A DNA stretch of 64,000 bases, taken from Dryomyza anilis. Taxonomy: Eukaryota > Arthropoda > Insecta > Diptera > Dryomyzidae. This document shows positions 55,040 to 64,000 of this stretch, in pieces (position 1 is the first letter of the stretch; each line of letters opens with the position of its first letter). The position numbers and the translations under genes are program-made. The stretch spans positions 2,731,852-2,795,851 of the forward strand of contig OX638136.1 in the NCBI GenBank assembly GCA_951804985.1, in the 5' to 3' direction. The notes beneath the pieces are model-generated. The model searched no databases and had not been told where the DNA came from. It saw only the letters and a program-made list of their open reading frames with translations.

Positions 55040-56470
55040 AAATTAATAAATACAAAAATTAAAAAAAAAAATCTTACAATTAACTTAACTTTAATTCAAA
55101 TTTCGATCCATTTATATATAATGCATATCTCTTTGAAATGAGTTAAAAAGATAATTCTATTAGTATGAATATACTCAATTAAAATTTTAAAGAAAGTATA
55201 TAAAATTTGACTCAAGAAAAAACTAAATAAAACAGTTAATAAAACAATTAACATGTTCAATCTTTAAAACTTATAGAAATTGATCCCAATGGAGCCTTAT
55301 TGCTCCATTCAGATTTAAATTCATTCATATAACCAAATTATACGAATTAAATGACCATGACTTTGTAGAATAAAAATATACTGCAATATGCATTTTTCTA
55401 ATTTCACCTTGAATTAAATATGTGAATGAAATATGTTTGAAGAGCTTCAAAAGTGCTTCAAAAGTCGTTTCAAAAAGATAATATAGAAAAAAACAATGTT
55501 GTTTCTCTTTTCTTCGCTACGCTAGTTCGTACATCGATTGTGCATATGCACTGTGCAATTCCCATTATTATTTTTGTTTTACTTTTATACATAGTTTTTT
55601 TGTTAATTGTAAAATTATGAAGTTTTTCTTAAGTTAAGTTCTATGTGCATTATTTTATTTAACTTATAAATACAAAAAAAATAATAATATATGGGCATTT
55701 TCACAGAGTACCTCATTTAGCTGATATTGCTTTTTGTTTTTTTTTCACAAATCTACTTATTTGTTTCAAAGTGCAAAAACAACAAAAATTCGCATAAAGC
55801 AGCATCCAAGCTTCTGAAAACACGTCGATGTTGCCAACTAGATAGCTCTATTAGATACATACATGTAGTGTGGTGCCATGCCACTTTCTGTTGTCATGCG
55901 TCTGTCCGTTGTTATGCGTCTATCCGTTGTCATGCGTCTATCTGAGTTGTCGTTGTGAAAGTGAACAAGAACAAGAGCATCGTAATTCGTCATTGTTGCA
56001 TTCTCTTCTTTATGTTAGTGTTCGCTGTAGCGTTTGAGTTTGTGTTCGCAAAAATTAATGTTACCATGGAAGATATTATTTGTGTTCTCTTGACTTACGG
56101 TACGTGTAGCATACGGATTTTTTAAATCTCTGACGAACACAGAAATATGCCTATACCAAATATTCCTTATATTTATTATGAATGTATATGTTCATTTTAT
56201 TATTGCCTTGAGATTTTTAATTGTCTCGTTAATATCACTCGATTAATTCAATTATTTTTATTTGTTGATTCATGTTAAAATATAATTCATATTTTTATAC
56301 TATTGGATTTTTATTGTCAGTCAAATAATTTATTTTTTGTTGAAGAAATTAAAAATATGGAAAATAAGTAACTTAAATACAATTAGTGTTCAAATTCTAT
56401 TCGTTTTCATAAGTAATATGCAGTTTAAGATATTTGTCGTCGATTTTTTATTTAAAATTTAAAAAGTAAA
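55040..56470. other. AT-rich spacer with a dispersed repeat (about 55965-56145)
   Basis: No gene seen. ATGCGTCTGTCCGTTGTTAT-type repeats occur at 55890-55945 (TCCGTTGTCATGCGTCTATC). The block with GTGTTCGCTGTAGCGTTTGA and CTTACGGTACGTGTAGCATA is an inverted, diverged copy of 14985-15165. Confidence 0.45.
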
Positions 56471-57510
56471 ATTTTGCATGATTAGGGGGGCGAAGTCCTT
56501 TTTAGAAGACCGGAAACTACAGAGAAACGCGCTAAATTTTCAAAAAAATAAACACAAAATGGAAAAAGCGCCTAAAATGCAGAATGTTTGCGGCTTTTAA
56601 AAACATCGCAAAATATAGAGAAAGGGGCCAAGTTTTCAAACAAAAAAAAAAAAAAACACAATTAATTTACAGAGTAAATATGCGACATTTTCATTTTGTG
56701 TTTGTTTAAATAATTTTGCGCTTGTAAAGACGATAAAATTCTGTAAGTTATGCGCTGTTTTAATTTTGATTGTTATTTGAATAGTTTACGCCTTTTTGAG
56801 CTTTTCTCTCTACATTGCGCGTTTGTGTAAAAATTACTATCTCCAGATTACTAATATTCTGTAAATTACTTTTTTAATTGTTCGCTTTTTTTTAAATTTT
56901 GCGACTTAAAAAAAACTTTTTGACATTTTAATCTATGTTAAAATTGCCAAAATAGCGGGTAACTTTTAATTTAAAGTTGCCTTTCTACGAATATGCGCCA
57001 TTGTATTTTGACAAAGATTCTGAAGAATACACAATTCGAGTTTTAAATATTTTGAGATCTATATCGAAAAAAAAATGTATGCAGGGTCGAGGCAGTTTAG
57101 AAATATTTTTTTCGACATATTTTAAAAAGAGATAGGCGGAGTTTGTATCACAAGCTGTCTGCCCGATCCCAAAATATGCCGTGAATCTGTCATTAAAAAC
57201 CACAACATTTTACAAACTGCTATACACTTCCAAAAACATTCCATTTATCTGTGTGTTGCCGGAAATATTCCTGAAAAATTACATAAATTTTGTCTCGGGG
57301 TATCAATAATAAATAGAATTTAAACATTATAGGCGCATAACCATAGACCATTTTAGACAACTTTAATAATTCGACTTTAAAAAAAATCGACTTTTTTAGA
57401 ATTTTTGTATATTGTTTTATTTATTGGCATATAGATAATTTTGAATTTAAATTTGACTTTAAATTGTCTATACTAATGCTCCATAGTTTTTAAAAATATA
57501 CTTTTTTATA

Positions 57511-58200
57511 CCCTACACCTATGAGGTACAGGGTATATTAACTTTGTGCATATATTGTAACGCCCCTTAGGAGGCGTGTCCGGTATGGAAAAGTATATAT
57601 ATTCTTGATCAGCATCACTACCCGAGTGCGTTTAGCCATGTCCGTCTGTCTGTCTGTCCGTCTTGCTGTCTTGCTGACCGAATACAGAATAACTTGAGAA
57701 ATACTGATCAGAATGCGATGAAATTTCGTCTCAATATAGTTTAGCCAAAAGTAGGAACTGAGTTTGAAAATGAGAAAAATCGGTCAACGGACACGCCCAC
57801 CTCCCATACAAGTCACTTTTATATAACTTTTTCGAAACTAATAACTCGAAAAGTATTCAAGGTATAGTTATAAAATTTAAAACGTATTGTTAGAATTCAC
57901 CTAAAAATATGTGGTCCAAAAATGGGCGTGATCCGCCCACTTTTTTTTTCATTATTTCCCGGGTTTTCATAGTGGAAATTTGATCCGTAAATTATTAAAA
58001 TCAAATCTATGAAATATTAGCCTTTCAAAATTTTAAATATAGGCGTGGTCCGACCAATTATATTTTTCAAATTTTTATTTTTTTTTTATTTTAAATTTTT
58101 TTTTAATTTATGGGGATATAAGACGTAAATTTCTGATATATGTATAATATTCTGAGGGTTAATATCCCCACCAAAGGTGTAGGGTATTCCATAGTCGGGC
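57511..58200. mobile_element. Dispersed fly repeat with TATACCCTACACC ends
   Basis: Left end TTTATACCCTACACCTATGA and right end AAAGGTGTAGGGTATTCC form an inverted repeat. The interior has GGAGGCGTGTCCGGTATGGA, ATATATATTCTTGATCAGCA and a run of GTCTGTCTGTCCG, the style of abundant intergenic repeats in fly genomes. A partial inverted copy is at 62007-62315. No coding capacity seen. Confidence 0.6.
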
Positions 58201-58755
58201 CCGTACCGACTATAAAAATTCGCCCCATGTGACCGAACTTATCCATGTGACCTAACTTTCCCAACTCGTTTTTTGTATATCTTCGTTTTTGAAAGTTCGA
58301 TAAAAGTTCGACAATTCATAGTTTTGGTGTATTTTTCATAATTAAAAAACAAATATTCACAAAATATAGTTTTTAAGTATGTCCAATGTAAATTAATTTA
58401 ATACTTGGTGAAGTAACTATTATCTTTTAATTCTTGAATAAATGGTACAAAAAACTAGGTTAAATATCAAACTAAAGTTTGGTACAAATGGTACAATTGG
58501 TACAAATGTTATACTTACAAAAAAAAAATTTGGTTTTCGAAATATGCTGACTTGTTAAGTGAAAATAATCATTAAAAACACATTGTGTATATCTGAAGTA
58601 GTTTTCCAACGAGATGTCGGTATTGATCACCTATAATATTATACACAAATTGAATTTTGTTTCCAAAGGGTACTGAGATATGTACACCTTCCTAAAATCA
58701 GAGACCAAAAATATATTTTTTTTTTAATTTATATGTAAAAAGTCATTTTAAGACA

Positions 58756-58950
58756 TTATGGCACTGTGAAACAAAGGGTACCATTAGATAACATTCGATG
58801 AACATCAAAGTCAAAAATAATTATTTTTGATAATTCAAATATAATTTTTATTTTAGATACATATTTATTAAAATCAAAATTAATTATTATTTTTGATATA
58901 TATATGGAAAAAAAGTCGTTACTCCTACCAAAAAATCTCCAAACAAACAA
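58756..58950 (-). other. Short AT-rich ORF, not supported
   Basis: A 64-codon minus-strand frame of low complexity (KIIIFDFDVH). No motif; listed only to account for the interval 58300-59030, in which I see nothing else. Confidence 0.1.
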
Positions 58951-59031
58951 ACAAATTGGATGAGTTTTAGATAACCGGATGAAGTGAAATATTTTTTCTT
59001 GAAACTATCCTGTATGTTTGGGTCCCAGACT

Positions 59032-59678
59032 AAATTGGGTCGCGGTCGGACTTGTGGTACCCCAGATAAATCGAAACCTTATACACCTACCTATATGAAC
59101 ATGTAGGTACTGAAATGAAAGATATTGATCTCACGATTAGTATGTTATTATGTTCAGTAACCTCAGGACCCTTTTCACTTTTAACTACTGAGTTCATTTT
59201 ATACACGAATAATATATAGATTCAAGTGTGGGTACCCAAACGAAAAGAAATTTAATCAGGAGTCTATTATACACTTTTGTGTTTATGTTTTAAAAAATAA
59301 AAAATTTAATATTTTATAAAAATATTTCGCCTGCGGCGCTTCTTCCATATAACTTCCCAACGTAATATTATAATGAACTGTTGGGCCACTTCTAGAAAAT
59401 TTAAAAAAGAGTTTCAGCGTTACCTATTCATTTCAAACCTTTCTTCGTCATTTTGATAAATAATGAAATATTTTCCTCAACAATCAGCATTTCATTTTAA
59501 TTTTATTTTTTACATAATTACAAATCCTAATCGCTATGGTCATTAGATCATAAAAATAACTATATAACTACAAATGTGGCATTATTACCTTTCAGTTGAG
59601 TACTTTTATGACCAAATATGTAGATGCACCGGATATCGATTTTTCTAGGGTACCACAGATCCGACCGCACCCTATATA
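59032..59678. mobile_element. Miniature element with GGTCGGA...TGTGGTACCC ends
   Basis: About 40-bp imperfect inverted ends: left GCGGTCGGACTTGTGGTACC, right GGTACCACAGATCCGACCGC. The interior is AT-rich without an ORF. The flanks show no clear target duplication. Confidence 0.55.
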
Positions 59679-59942
59679 TTTTTTAAGCAAATAAAACGGT
59701 TGATTTAAAGAAAAAAGCTGGTTTAAAGAAGTACTGTTGTGTAGAATTCATTATTCACTGTATTTGATGAGAAAATATAGAAAAGGGTGCAAAATAAATT
59801 TTTGGGGCGCATTTTAGAAAAAAATTTAAAAGAGGCGTAAAAAATCAATCGCCCCCCTAATCATACTTCTGGATCCGCCCCTGTGAGCAACACTTACAAC
59901 ATTGACGATTAAAATTACCATTTCTGTGTTGAGAAAAATAGT

Positions 59943-59983
59943 ACCGTACCGGCTGCGCCAAATGTTGTAAAAGAAATTCACAA
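59943..59983 (-). promoter_or_regulatory. LTR stub and primer-binding site
   Basis: The minus strand reads CTTTTACAACA, then TTTGGCGCAGCCGGTACGG, the same gypsy-type LTR/primer-site junction as at 24116-24140. Only TGTTGTAAAAG...CACAACA (23 bp) of the LTR remains before a pol fragment begins. Confidence 0.5.
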
Positions 59984-59984
59984 C

Positions 59985-60417
59985 AATTGTGGTCACCGGT
60001 GCAACCTTTCAGGAACATCTTCATAATCTTCAAGAAGTTTTCAGAAGACTACGAGCGGCCAACCTGCGCATCAACCAGGAAAAATTTGAGTTTTTTCAAA
60101 GAAAAATTAATTATTTAGGTCACGTCGTTAGTGGAGATGGAATCCACACCGACCCCGACTTCGCTCCAATATCTCAGCCACTGACAGCCATTTTAAAAAA
60201 GGGTAAACATTGGAAATGGGCGGATGCCCTTCAACGATCATTCGACCAGCTGAAACAGAAGCTGACCCTATCTAGAGGGATAGAAATTCATAGTCGTCAC
60301 CGACCACAAATCCTTGAACTTTCGGGGGAATCAAAGATCCGCATAGCTCATTTAAGTGAGCTAAAATCCTTTCACCCCTCTCCCCAGGACCTTAGTCTCC
60401 TGAAATATCGCGCCTAA
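59985..60417 (+). pseudogene. Gypsy-type pol fragment (RT thumb/connection)
   Basis: A 142-codon frame. HLHNLQEVFRRLRAANLRIN followed by FEFFQRKINYLGHVVSGDGI is the end of a Ty3/gypsy reverse transcriptase after the catalytic YxDD. PISQPLTAILKKGKHWKWAD then QRSFDQLKQKLT is the connection to RNase H. The ~30 residues normally between GIHTDPD and the second segment are missing, an in-frame deletion. The tail (HSRHRPQILELSGE) is a further rearranged part. It belongs to a different gypsy lineage from elements A and B, likely the one owning the LTR at 60848-62006. Confidence 0.75.
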
Positions 60418-60847
60418 GAACGCACGATAGAGGCAACCATTAACAATTTAAATTATTAATAAGTTTATTTTTCTTCTTCTCACAATAGCTTAACCCGTGA
60501 GAAGACCGGTACACATGTCGCCATGCAAATCTCCGCGCTCAATTCACACTAATCGACATCACAGGAAACGCAGGGCACATTGAGACAATCACCGTCGACG
60601 CTCACCACGGCTCACGTCACCATACTCGTCATTGCGCAGACCGTCGTTCTCATCGACGTTGCTAGCAACGCAGACTCCATCACATGCTAACGAGTCCACA
60701 ATCACAGCGCCCACCGACGCGTACTCAGACACATGCACGCGCAAGATATATCAGATCATAGTACCCCGTAACGGGTTTGCGAGTGTGAAGTTATTCAGAA
60801 GCATACTCCAGGAATAAAACGCTTTTCCACCCCGAATACGGAGGAAT
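60418..60847 (+). other. 3' internal region of the gypsy element
   Basis: A 61-codon ORF (60632-60817) is Thr/Ser-rich and unrecognised. The stretch is GC-richer than its surroundings and ends GAATACGGAGGAAT, a polypurine-like tract directly before the LTR. Remnant integrase is not recognisable. Confidence 0.4.
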
Positions 60848-62006
60848 TGTAACGATGAAAATCGGCGGTGATCATTTTCACCATACATCGCAGCTCAGCT
60901 GTTATGTTTTCCAAATTAATTAAAAATTTCATTTAATTTAAATAATGTTAAATAATATTTCAAGCCAGTCATTATTAGTACTAAGATTATTAATTAATTA
61001 ACTTGAGTTGGCAACCCATCAATCTATTACATTTTTCACTATGCTAAAAGTAGTAGGTGCAAAATGCAACACTGCCATTTCGAACAGTGGATATTTGACC
61101 CAGCTGTTCAATGTTCGAAAATGTAAGTACAAGTAAACAACAGCAACAGCTCTCGGTCAGTTCATTTTAGGTCTACGAACAAGACGGTTCACCAGCTCTG
61201 CAGAGTTCTTGGTCTACAATCATAACAATTTAAATTAAATATCAGCGGTGGATACAACTCAATGTAAGTAATATTTTGAGTATTTAAATTTTAGTAGGGA
61301 AGTAGATGTGCCGCTGTCTAGACTACGTCCGATCGCTGTCGAAGAAGCAGTAGAAGCATAGGGCTGATGAAGTCAGGACTACGTCCGACCGAACTACGTC
61401 AGGATATGTGCGCCGCTGTCAGGACTACGTCCGATCGCTGCCCCAGAGAAGCAGCATAGGTATTAGTGAAGTCAGACTGAGTAGCTGCGTCGCTGACAGG
61501 ACTACGTCCGATCGTTGTCGCAGAGAAGCAACATAGGGTTTAGTGAAGCCAGGCAGAGTAGTTGCGCCGCTGTCAGGACTACGCCCGATCGCTGTCGCAT
61601 AGTTAGAAGAATCACAGGGCCATTTAGGTGAGAACTACGTTCGACCGGGCCACGGCAGAGTAGACGCGGAATCGTTCAGTCCATGGCCGCAGTAGTAGCA
61701 GTCGGGACTACGTCCGATAGCAGAAGCGGTGCCGTCAACGACGACGTTTGACCCCGACCACCGAAGGAATATAGGTTCACCAGATTTCACGTAGCATGTA
61801 CTCGTAAAAGAGGTATAACCTCGCGTACTCGGTATTTTATTAAAACAAAGCATTGTTAAGATATAAATTTAATTAATACTAAAATGAATGAATTACTTGA
61901 AAAATAAAACATAAAATGTTGTTGTTGACCTTCGAATATAAATTTTTGCAACGAACCCTGGACGCGACGAGTGATACCTCGGAATAAGCCGGAAAGGTTC
62001 GTTACA
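60848..62006 (+). repeat. Gypsy-type LTR, 1.16 kb, with internal repeats
   Basis: Starts TGTAACGATG and ends GGTTCGTTACA, so the ends TGTAACG/CGTTACA are inverted repeats with TG...CA termini, preceded by a purine-rich tract. At 61310-61640 the motif AGGACTACGTCCGATCGCTG recurs five or more times at ~70-90-bp spacing with GAGAAGCAGCATAGG. It is probably a 3' LTR of the element whose pol fragment is at 59985. A splice-donor-like CAATGTAAGTAA is at about 61260. No 5' partner in the window. Confidence 0.65.
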
Positions 62007-62315
62007 ATATATAAGTGACTTGTATGGGAGGTGGGCGTGTCCCTCGCACAATGTGGATCACTTTTATTGACATAACTAACTTTTGGCAAAAAAGTATTGA
62101 AAAGAAATTTCATCGTATTCTAAGCAGTATTTCTCAAGCTATCGTGTATACGGACAGCAGGACGGACTGACAGACGGACATAGCTAAACGGACTGGGTGC
62201 TGATGCTATCAAGAATATATATACTTTCCATTCCGGCCACGCCTCCTAAGGGGCGTTACAATATATGCACAAAGTTAATATACCATAAACCTCATAGGTG
62301 TAGGGATGGCCAACT
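62007..62315 (-). mobile_element. Partial inverted copy of the TATACCCTACACC repeat
   Basis: Contains the reverse complement of parts of 57511-57840: GTGACTTGTATGGGAGGTGG, GACAGACGGACATAGCTAAA, TCAAGAATATATATACTTTC, CACGCCTCCTAAGGGGCG and CTCATAGGTGTAGGG. It is cut at its left by the LTR end at 62006, which may mean the LTR element inserted into it. Confidence 0.6.
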
Positions 62316-62954
62316 CAGCCCGTACGGGCACAAAGTCAGCTCACAAGGTGCTTGGTGAGGGGAACTGCGGTGAAGCGGAAAGGGTGAGAGGATTGTTAGA
62401 GTTTGAGCACAACGAATATAAGTTCGTGTGAATTGCAAAAACTCTCAGCCGATCACGCTTCCACCGTTTCCCAAAAAATTCACTGCAAAATTCAAATGTT
62501 TGAGGTAGAGTGGACATATTAATTGTTGCTTGTTAATCTTATCGAGAAAACAGGAATACATGTACTTCGAGGAATGTACAATAGAGATAGTTGGTTTTGT
62601 CTAGAAAGGCAGTATTATAAATTTAATAAACCATATATTAAGCAAATGCACTCACTTTAAAAATACATATTTTTAAACTATATATTTATCATATATTTAT
62701 ATATATTTATCATACAACATTATTCGTATAATGTTGTATGAATTATTATAATGAATTATATGATAAAATAAATCCCAACAATTTATCGTAAAAATAAATT
62801 TTATTCAGTGTAAACTCACAGTCATTTGTAGCAAATAACCCAGTAAAAATTGTGAAATAGAATTTTACAAAATTTTTTAAAATCTGAAATAAAATTATTA
62901 CAAAATATTTATATATAATGTTAATTTACTTATTTTCCTGGGGAGTGCGCCAGC
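62316..62954. other. AT-rich spacer with a short hairpin
   Basis: No gene seen. At 62711-62740, CATACAACATTA and its complement TAATGTTGTATG flank the loop TTCGTA. ATATATTTATCAT repeats precede it. Confidence 0.5.
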
Positions 62955-63140
62955 TTATGTTTGTAGTTTTGCTTGATAAAATATTTCGCGGTACCGGAAG
63001 GGAAAGAGGAATTTGCCGAAGTCTTGTTTGAATGCTTTCAATTCCGTCCAACGGCTTTTGTTGTTTCGGAACCAAAGGAGTGCTTTGCCTTGGATCAGTT
63101 CAGGCATCACTTTCAAAACAATTTTAATATCAATCGTGTG
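62955..63140 (-). pseudogene. gag: Retrotransposon gag fragment
   Basis: The minus-strand frame has IVLKVMPELIQGKALLWFRN, NKSRWTELKAFKQDFGKFLF and a PFRYREI end, which fits the Retrotrans_gag type of capsid domain (a W-F/Y-R segment followed by W...F...DF). The N-terminal extension of the ORF (63212-63150) falls in the hairpin described at 63120-63194 and is not native gag. No zinc knuckle or pol follows. Confidence 0.6.
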
Positions 63141-63194
63141 CTTGCCAATTTTTGAATACAAAAATTGGGCAATCACACGATTGATATAAAAATT
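63120..63194. repeat. Hairpin with ~35-bp arms at the gag fragment edge
   Basis: Left arm AATTTTAATATCAATCGTGT... (63120-63154) and right arm (63159-63194) match at about 32 of 36 positions around a four-base loop. The inverted duplication includes gag-derived sequence. Confidence 0.85.
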
Positions 63195-63305
63195 ATTTGA
63201 AAATTGATTCAAAAGTTCAATTGTGTGATTCAGGCTTTCTTTTCACTACGTCATTTTGTTAAGTTTTATGTTCGAAAAATTCTCAAATTTGTTGTTTTTC
63301 GACAT

Positions 63306-63619
63306 AATAATAATAATAGTTTGGCACTACAGTTCTAGAAGAACTTAGGACGAGCTCTCTCACCATTTTGAGCTGTGCGTGTTATATATTTGTACTCAAA
63401 GTGGTGAGACCTACAGTTTATTGCCGAATCCGAACGGCGGGTGAGAGCTTTTCATAGGCAATGTTTTTACTCTCGGAGGTTTGCCATTTACTGCCGAGAG
63501 GTAGCGCGGTATAGAAAAATATTTCTATGAAAAGATGTTGTTAGGCCTAGTACAGGCTTGAACCGGGGACATTTCGGTTCGCAGTCCAACGCACTAACCA
63601 CTGAGCTACCGGGGCTACG
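63306..63619 (-). mobile_element. tRNA-derived SINE with 7-bp target duplications
   Basis: Flanked by TCGACAT at 63299-63305 and 63620-63626. Read on the minus strand it starts with a tRNA-like head: ACGTAGCCCCGGTAGCTCAG (A box TAGCTCAGTGG) and, 40 bp later, GGTTCAAGCC (B box, 63555-63564). The anticodon-loop region CTGCGAA and the CCCCGGTTCAAGCC T-arm resemble tRNA-Cys most closely. A body with CTATACCGCGCTACCTCTCG, CCGTTCGGATTCGGCAATAA and GGTCTCACCACTTTGAGTAC follows, ending in a short (ATT)n tail. An older relative is at 9358-9480. Confidence 0.85.
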
Positions 63620-63626
63620 TCGACAT

Positions 63627-64000
63627 TGCAATAGCTAAAATTTTGGCAATTTCATTTCGTTTGACATGGTTAATGAAAATTTTAATTTTGGAAAGTTTCT
63701 ACGTCTCAAACAAAATGTTAAGTAAATAAATATGACACAAAATGACAGTGAAAACCAGGCGTAATAGTTTTCACCTTAATTGCGGATTTAAGTTCCATGT
63801 TAAGTTTTGATTTCGAGTTATTTCGAGTGATATTTAATTTTAATAAAATAAATGAATCTATGCTTTGCTATAAATTTTACATATTTTTATAACCCGAAAA
63901 TAACCGAAACCATTATTACATTTAGACACATTTGATAAACATATTGGTAAAGTGCGCATATTTTTTTTTTTTTTGTAATATATTTAGTAAAATATTTTTT
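63627..64000. other. AT-rich spacer
   Basis: Nothing recognised up to the window end apart from short T-runs. Confidence 0.5.

Larger units (their letters stand above)
56478..59883. mobile_element. Decayed hAT-like element
   Basis: The right end reads inward CAGGGGCGGATCCAGAAGTA, then TGATTAGGGGGGCG. The left end at 56478 has the matching ATGATTAGGGGGGCGAAGTC but lacks the outer CAGGGGCGGATCC. CAGGGGCGG-type ends are common in insect hAT elements. The interior has no transposase ORF that I recognise and contains two other repeats (57511-58200 and 59032-59678). GCGCCTAAAATG-like and GCGCCTTTT-like short repeats occur near both ends. Confidence 0.5.

Noticed and set aside
63545..63617. Functional tRNA gene (Cys-like)
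   Set aside because: Acceptor and anticodon stems contain mismatches, the anticodon position reads GCG not GCA, and the sequence continues into a SINE body with target duplications.

Overview
The window looks like heterochromatic or intergenic DNA from an insect, most likely a higher (cyclorrhaphan) fly. I found no intact host gene. It is very AT-rich and packed with simple repeats. It carries insect-type elements: env-bearing Ty3/gypsy errantiviruses, RTE-type non-LTR retrotransposons, a tRNA-derived SINE, a foldback-like element, several TA- or TAA-flanked miniature inverted-repeat elements, and a repeat with a TATACCCTACACC end and a GTCTGTCTGTCCG run of the kind common in fly intergenic DNA. 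The species cannot be named from this alone.

Layout. 1-2083: decayed genes of a DNA-virus or Polinton-like element, including a packaging-ATPase N-terminus and a GRF-like zinc finger. 2070-9963: a segment bounded by ~390-bp inverted repeats holding a broken F-type envelope gene, split by a near-full-length RTE insertion (3385-6442, 14-bp target duplication). 9984-11215: a ~191-bp satellite. 11.5-12 kb: a small acidic ORF. 13.3-23.6 kb: a 10.3-kb block bounded by a perfect 29-bp inverted repeat; it holds a TA-flanked miniature element and a 6.3-kb foldback-like element (15254-21509) with 9-bp target duplications, itself invaded by two miniature elements. 21.7-27.7 kb: minisatellites, a partial gypsy LTR, another TA-flanked miniature element, and an LTR-like region with duplicated promoters.

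27.7-53.8 kb: one nested retroelement complex of 26.1 kb. Its outer LTRs (27721-28331 and 53423-53830) are flanked by a CTAG duplication inside an older RTE copy. Within it, errantivirus A runs on the minus strand (env 28.7-30.7, integrase 32.4-33.3, RT about 33.3-34.8, protease 35.0-35.4, gag 36.0-40.9 kb). Its gag is split by a second RTE (37245-40181). Errantivirus B runs head-to-head on the plus strand (gag, protease, RT, integrase, env, 41.8-51.8 kb). It lies between two direct copies of an LTR-like block joined to the A gag N-terminus.

54-64 kb: more virus-like small gene remnants (54.4-55.0 kb), a decayed hAT-like element with nested repeats (56.5-59.9 kb), a gypsy pol fragment with a 1.16-kb LTR (60848-62006), a gag fragment folded into a hairpin, and a SINE with 7-bp target duplications (63306-63619).

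Every retroelement reading frame I examined has stops or frameshifts, so the window is a record of nested insertions, not a set of cooperating genes. The order of events can be partly read: old RTE copy, then provirus A (CTAG duplication), then RTE copy 2 into A gag, plus a rearrangement that joined B to duplicated A sequence.
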